Source: Symmachiella macrocystis
Lineage (GTDB): Bacteria > Planctomycetota > Planctomycetia > Planctomycetales > Planctomycetaceae
Length of the DNA: 64,000 nucleotides
NCBI RefSeq assembly: GCF_007860075.1
Contig: NZ_SJPP01000003.1
Location: 806,001-870,000 of the forward strand
Direction of reading: 5' to 3'
Shown: positions 62,533 through 64,000 of the stretch, piece by piece
Numbering within the stretch: position 1 is the first letter of the stretch
Layout: the number at the start of each line of letters is the position of its first letter
Notes under the pieces: model-generated
Told to the model about the DNA's origin: nothing
The model's database searches: none
What the model saw: only the letters and a program-made list of their open reading frames with translations
Position numbers and translations under genes: made by a program

Positions 62533-63519
62533 TCACCCGCGTAGCGCACGCAAACGATCACTGATCAGCTTGCGCGCCTTGTACACGTTGTCTTTCCAGT
62601 AGTCGGGATACCGGTACTGCAGAGCTTTATTTTCGCAGCGCCAGTACATTTTGGCCAGTGCCGACGGGTGATAGTCGGTCGGTTCGAATTCGGTTTCATA
62701 CCCGTACCGCTGCAGTTGCGGCTGCGCGAATTGCTCGAACTGGCGGCGCTGGGCGGGGGTCATCTTTTTGCGCCATTTGTCGAAATTGCCCGCATCGAGT
62801 TGTTCGTTCAGCAGCGGCTCCAACTCTTTGAGCAAAGCCTCGCGCGGTTCGATCTCTAAGAACTCGATGACCGCATCGAAAGTCGGAACCGGATTGGAGA
62901 GCAACTGTTCGTAGGTGATCTCCAGTTTTTGTTCAGACGGCAACGTTTGCAGAAATTCGTCGATCGCATCGACCGCTTCGATCCATTCTTGAGCCGCCGT
63001 ATAGATATTCTGCGCGCCCCAAAAACGTCCCATCACCGACAGCGCCACATCACGACCATCGCGGGCGAGATGAATGTACTTGGCATCGGGACAGATCTCA
63101 CCAATGACCGGCAAGTCGGTCGCATATCCGGGAGTCTTATCCCCCCAGCGAAGAGCCATGTGGTTGTACTGAGCGAGCTGCAAAAAGATCGCATCCAACA
63201 CCCCGCGATACGTCCGCTCCTTGACGGCGGAAAACGCCGCCTGTGGATCGAACGTAAAACCGAATTTCTTGTGGCAACGTTGAAACCAGCGTTCGCCGCT
63301 GATGTCCGTGATCAGCTTGCGAAGATTCGCGTCGTCGCTTAAGTCGCCGTAACGGTTCAACCTACGGTAATAGTCGACGACGAACTGACTTTCCGTCCCG
63401 AAGCTAACACGGAGGTGATTCCGCAGTAGCCTCGAAAAGATCGACGTCCCGGAACTCCCGTGGCCCACCAGGATCACCGGACACAGATTGCCATGTTGGA
63501 CTACAACTTTGTCGCTCAT
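62533..63519 (-). CDS. Sulfotransferase-family protein
   Basis: A 328-residue PAPS-dependent sulfotransferase-like protein from the ATG at 63519; the longer frame crosses a hairpin and is rejected. The 5'-phosphosulfate loop is ILVGHGSSGTSIFSRLL near residue 20, and the 3'-phosphate region is YIHLARDGRDVALSVMGRFW. RWGDKTPGY is typical of family members that act on glycans or proteins. It is unrelated in detail to the small sulfotransferase at 39691. The C-terminal 80 residues are helical and charged. Acceptor unknown. Confidence 0.88.
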   Translation of the reverse strand: MSDKVVVQHGNLCPVILVGHGSSGTSIFSRLLRNHLRVSFGTESQFVVDYYRRLNRYGDLSDDANLRKLITDISGERWFQRCHKKFGFTFDPQAAFSAVKERTYRGVLDAIFLQLAQYNHMALRWGDKTPGYATDLPVIGEICPDAKYIHLARDGRDVALSVMGRFWGAQNIYTAAQEWIEAVDAIDEFLQTLPSEQKLEITYEQLLSNPVPTFDAVIEFLEIEPREALLKELEPLLNEQLDAGNFDKWRKKMTPAQRRQFEQFAQPQLQRYGYETEFEPTDYHPSALAKMYWRCENKALQYRYPDYWKDNVYKARKLISDRLRALRG

Positions 63520-63571
63520 CGTATCAGTGTCAACATCGTTCACGGTCGCCAAAGGGTTCGATCCTCTAGAG

Positions 63572-63596
63572 CGTGTTTGCAAAACACGTATTTTTT
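63572..63596 (+). terminator. Rho-independent-like terminator
   Basis: CGTGTTT-GCA-AAACACG is a perfect 7-bp stem followed by TATTTTTT, the textbook form on the + strand. There is no rightward gene before it, which makes it an orphan. Confidence 0.5.
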
Positions 63597-63615
63597 GAAT
63601 TATCAATCAGCGGCA

Positions 63616-63725
63616 TGGGAGGGCGAAGCTCCTGCTGAGCCGTTTTCCCTTATACTTACAGCGACGCGTAGGGAACGGAAGCGTCTTGATCCATCGCGGC
63701 TCGGCGGGAGCCTCGCCCTCCCTTA
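63616..63725. repeat. Inverted pair of family D palindromic repeats
   Basis: TGGGAGGGCGAAGCTCCTGC at 63616 is the near reverse complement of the copy at 63698-63725 (GGCTCGGCGGGAGCCTCGCC). The two enclose about 55 bases, a REP-doublet arrangement. A single copy lies at 38182-38208. Confidence 0.65.
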
Positions 63726-63833
63726 ATGAAATCACACTCTGAGAATAGCAGGAGACTCTCGCCCGGTATCGGCGATTATTCAGCGGCACCCACAATTTGT
63801 TTTGAGATGGTCCCATCAATCGGAACGCAACGA

Positions 63834-64000
63834 TTATTCACAAATCGTAACCCAACAATCACACGCGTCCAAATACCATTTCTCGCTGGGTTGGGTCCGC
63901 GGCGGAGAATTATTGCCGTAATCGACGACCCAGATATTGCGAAAGCGAACCGGGTTGCTGTGATCCTGAATTTTGATCGGCAACGGTTCCGGTCCTTCCG
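63834..64000 (-). CDS. DUF1080 family protein, C-terminal end only
   Basis: The reverse-strand frame enters from the right edge and stops at 63834-63836 (TAA), giving about 55 residues. [20 protein letters not shown] is the standard final strand of the DUF1080 concanavalin-like domain, as in the gene at 29187. It is followed by a short Trp/Cys-containing tail ([15 protein letters not shown]). Only the end is visible, so no statement on export or the full domain set can be made. Confidence 0.8.
   Translation of the reverse strand, partial: EGPEPLPIKIQDHSNPVRFRNIWVVDYGNNSPPRTQPSEKWYLDACDCWVTICE

Larger units (their letters stand above)
63520..63833. other. Intergenic region before the right-edge DUF1080 gene
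   Basis: 314 bases without a gene. It contains a GGGTTCGATCC word like a tRNA T-arm at 63554-63564, a terminator-like hairpin at 63572-63596 and a pair of inverted repeats at 63616-63725. No cloverleaf could be drawn upstream of the T-arm-like word. Confidence 0.4.

Noticed and set aside
62354-62536. Leftward 60-codon open frame
   Set aside because: It is a translation of the dispersed repeat at 62428-62455 and its flank.
63490-63590. Complete tRNA gene on the + strand
   Set aside because: The T-arm-like word has no matching acceptor, D-arm or anticodon stem upstream, and the region overlaps the sulfotransferase start.

Overview
This 64-kb window looks like chromosomal DNA of a planctomycete (Planctomycetaceae-like; the genus cannot be read from the sequence). 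The evidence is the family content: two DUF1559 proteins (one with a pilin-type N-terminus), a DUF1549/DUF1553 cytochrome protein next to a DUF1501 protein and a DUF1080 protein, a TIGR02604-type PVC dehydrogenase domain, a DUF1570-type peptidase, and many secreted proteins with Sec, Tat or lipoprotein signals. No rRNA, intact tRNA, CRISPR array, transposase, integrase or phage gene was seen. About 49 protein genes are supported, two of them cut by the window edges.

Layout. 1-5.0 kb: a cut lipoprotein gene, an OmpR-type two-component pair and a secreted VWA protein. 5.1-8.6 kb: a tightly overlapping set (an IscA/HesB-fold protein with no cysteine, a DapA-family aldolase, a methyltransferase), then a second methyltransferase and a small membrane protein. 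8.7-13.7 kb: a TIM-barrel sugar isomerase, a zinc-ribbon/DUF1559 fusion, an ExeA-like ATPase with a long acidic tail and a zinc peptidase. 14.3-19.8 kb: glgB, tilS and rny. 19.9-26.6 kb: secreted SMP-30-like protein, esterase, a coiled-coil protein with a PD-(D/E)XK-like domain, and an SGNH/PVC-dehydrogenase fusion. 26.7-38.1 kb: DUF2071, DUF4173-like membrane protein, the DUF1080/DUF1501/PSD1 set, a Gfo/Idh/MocA oxidoreductase and a DUF1559-lipoprotein pair. 38.2-39.5 kb: cupin and SDR.

39.7-47.9 kb is the most system-like region: a leftward run of a sulfatase-fold protein with TPRs, two more alkaline-phosphatase-superfamily proteins (one membrane-anchored, one a Tat lipoprotein), a 63-residue ribbon-helix-helix-like protein, a membrane protein and a sulfotransferase. 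It looks like an envelope or exported-glycan modification set whose substrate is unknown.

48.4-52.8 kb looks like a redox-stress unit. A sigma-54 activator with a four-cysteine GAF domain is divergent from trxA, an AhpD-like protein and a flavin-oxidase-like protein, and trxA has a good -24/-12 promoter. 53-60 kb holds an S9 peptidase, an RND pump and argJ. 60.2-62.1 kb holds three tandem copies of a zinc-ribbon membrane protein gene whose ends are conserved and whose middle differs. The right edge has a sulfotransferase and the end of a second DUF1080 gene.

Several families of short palindromic intergenic repeats recur between genes (23.7, 38.1-38.2, 52.9, 60.1, 62.4-62.5 and 63.6-63.7 kb). 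Many starts were moved downstream of the longest open frame because a Shine-Dalgarno-like sequence, signal peptide or family boundary supports the later codon.
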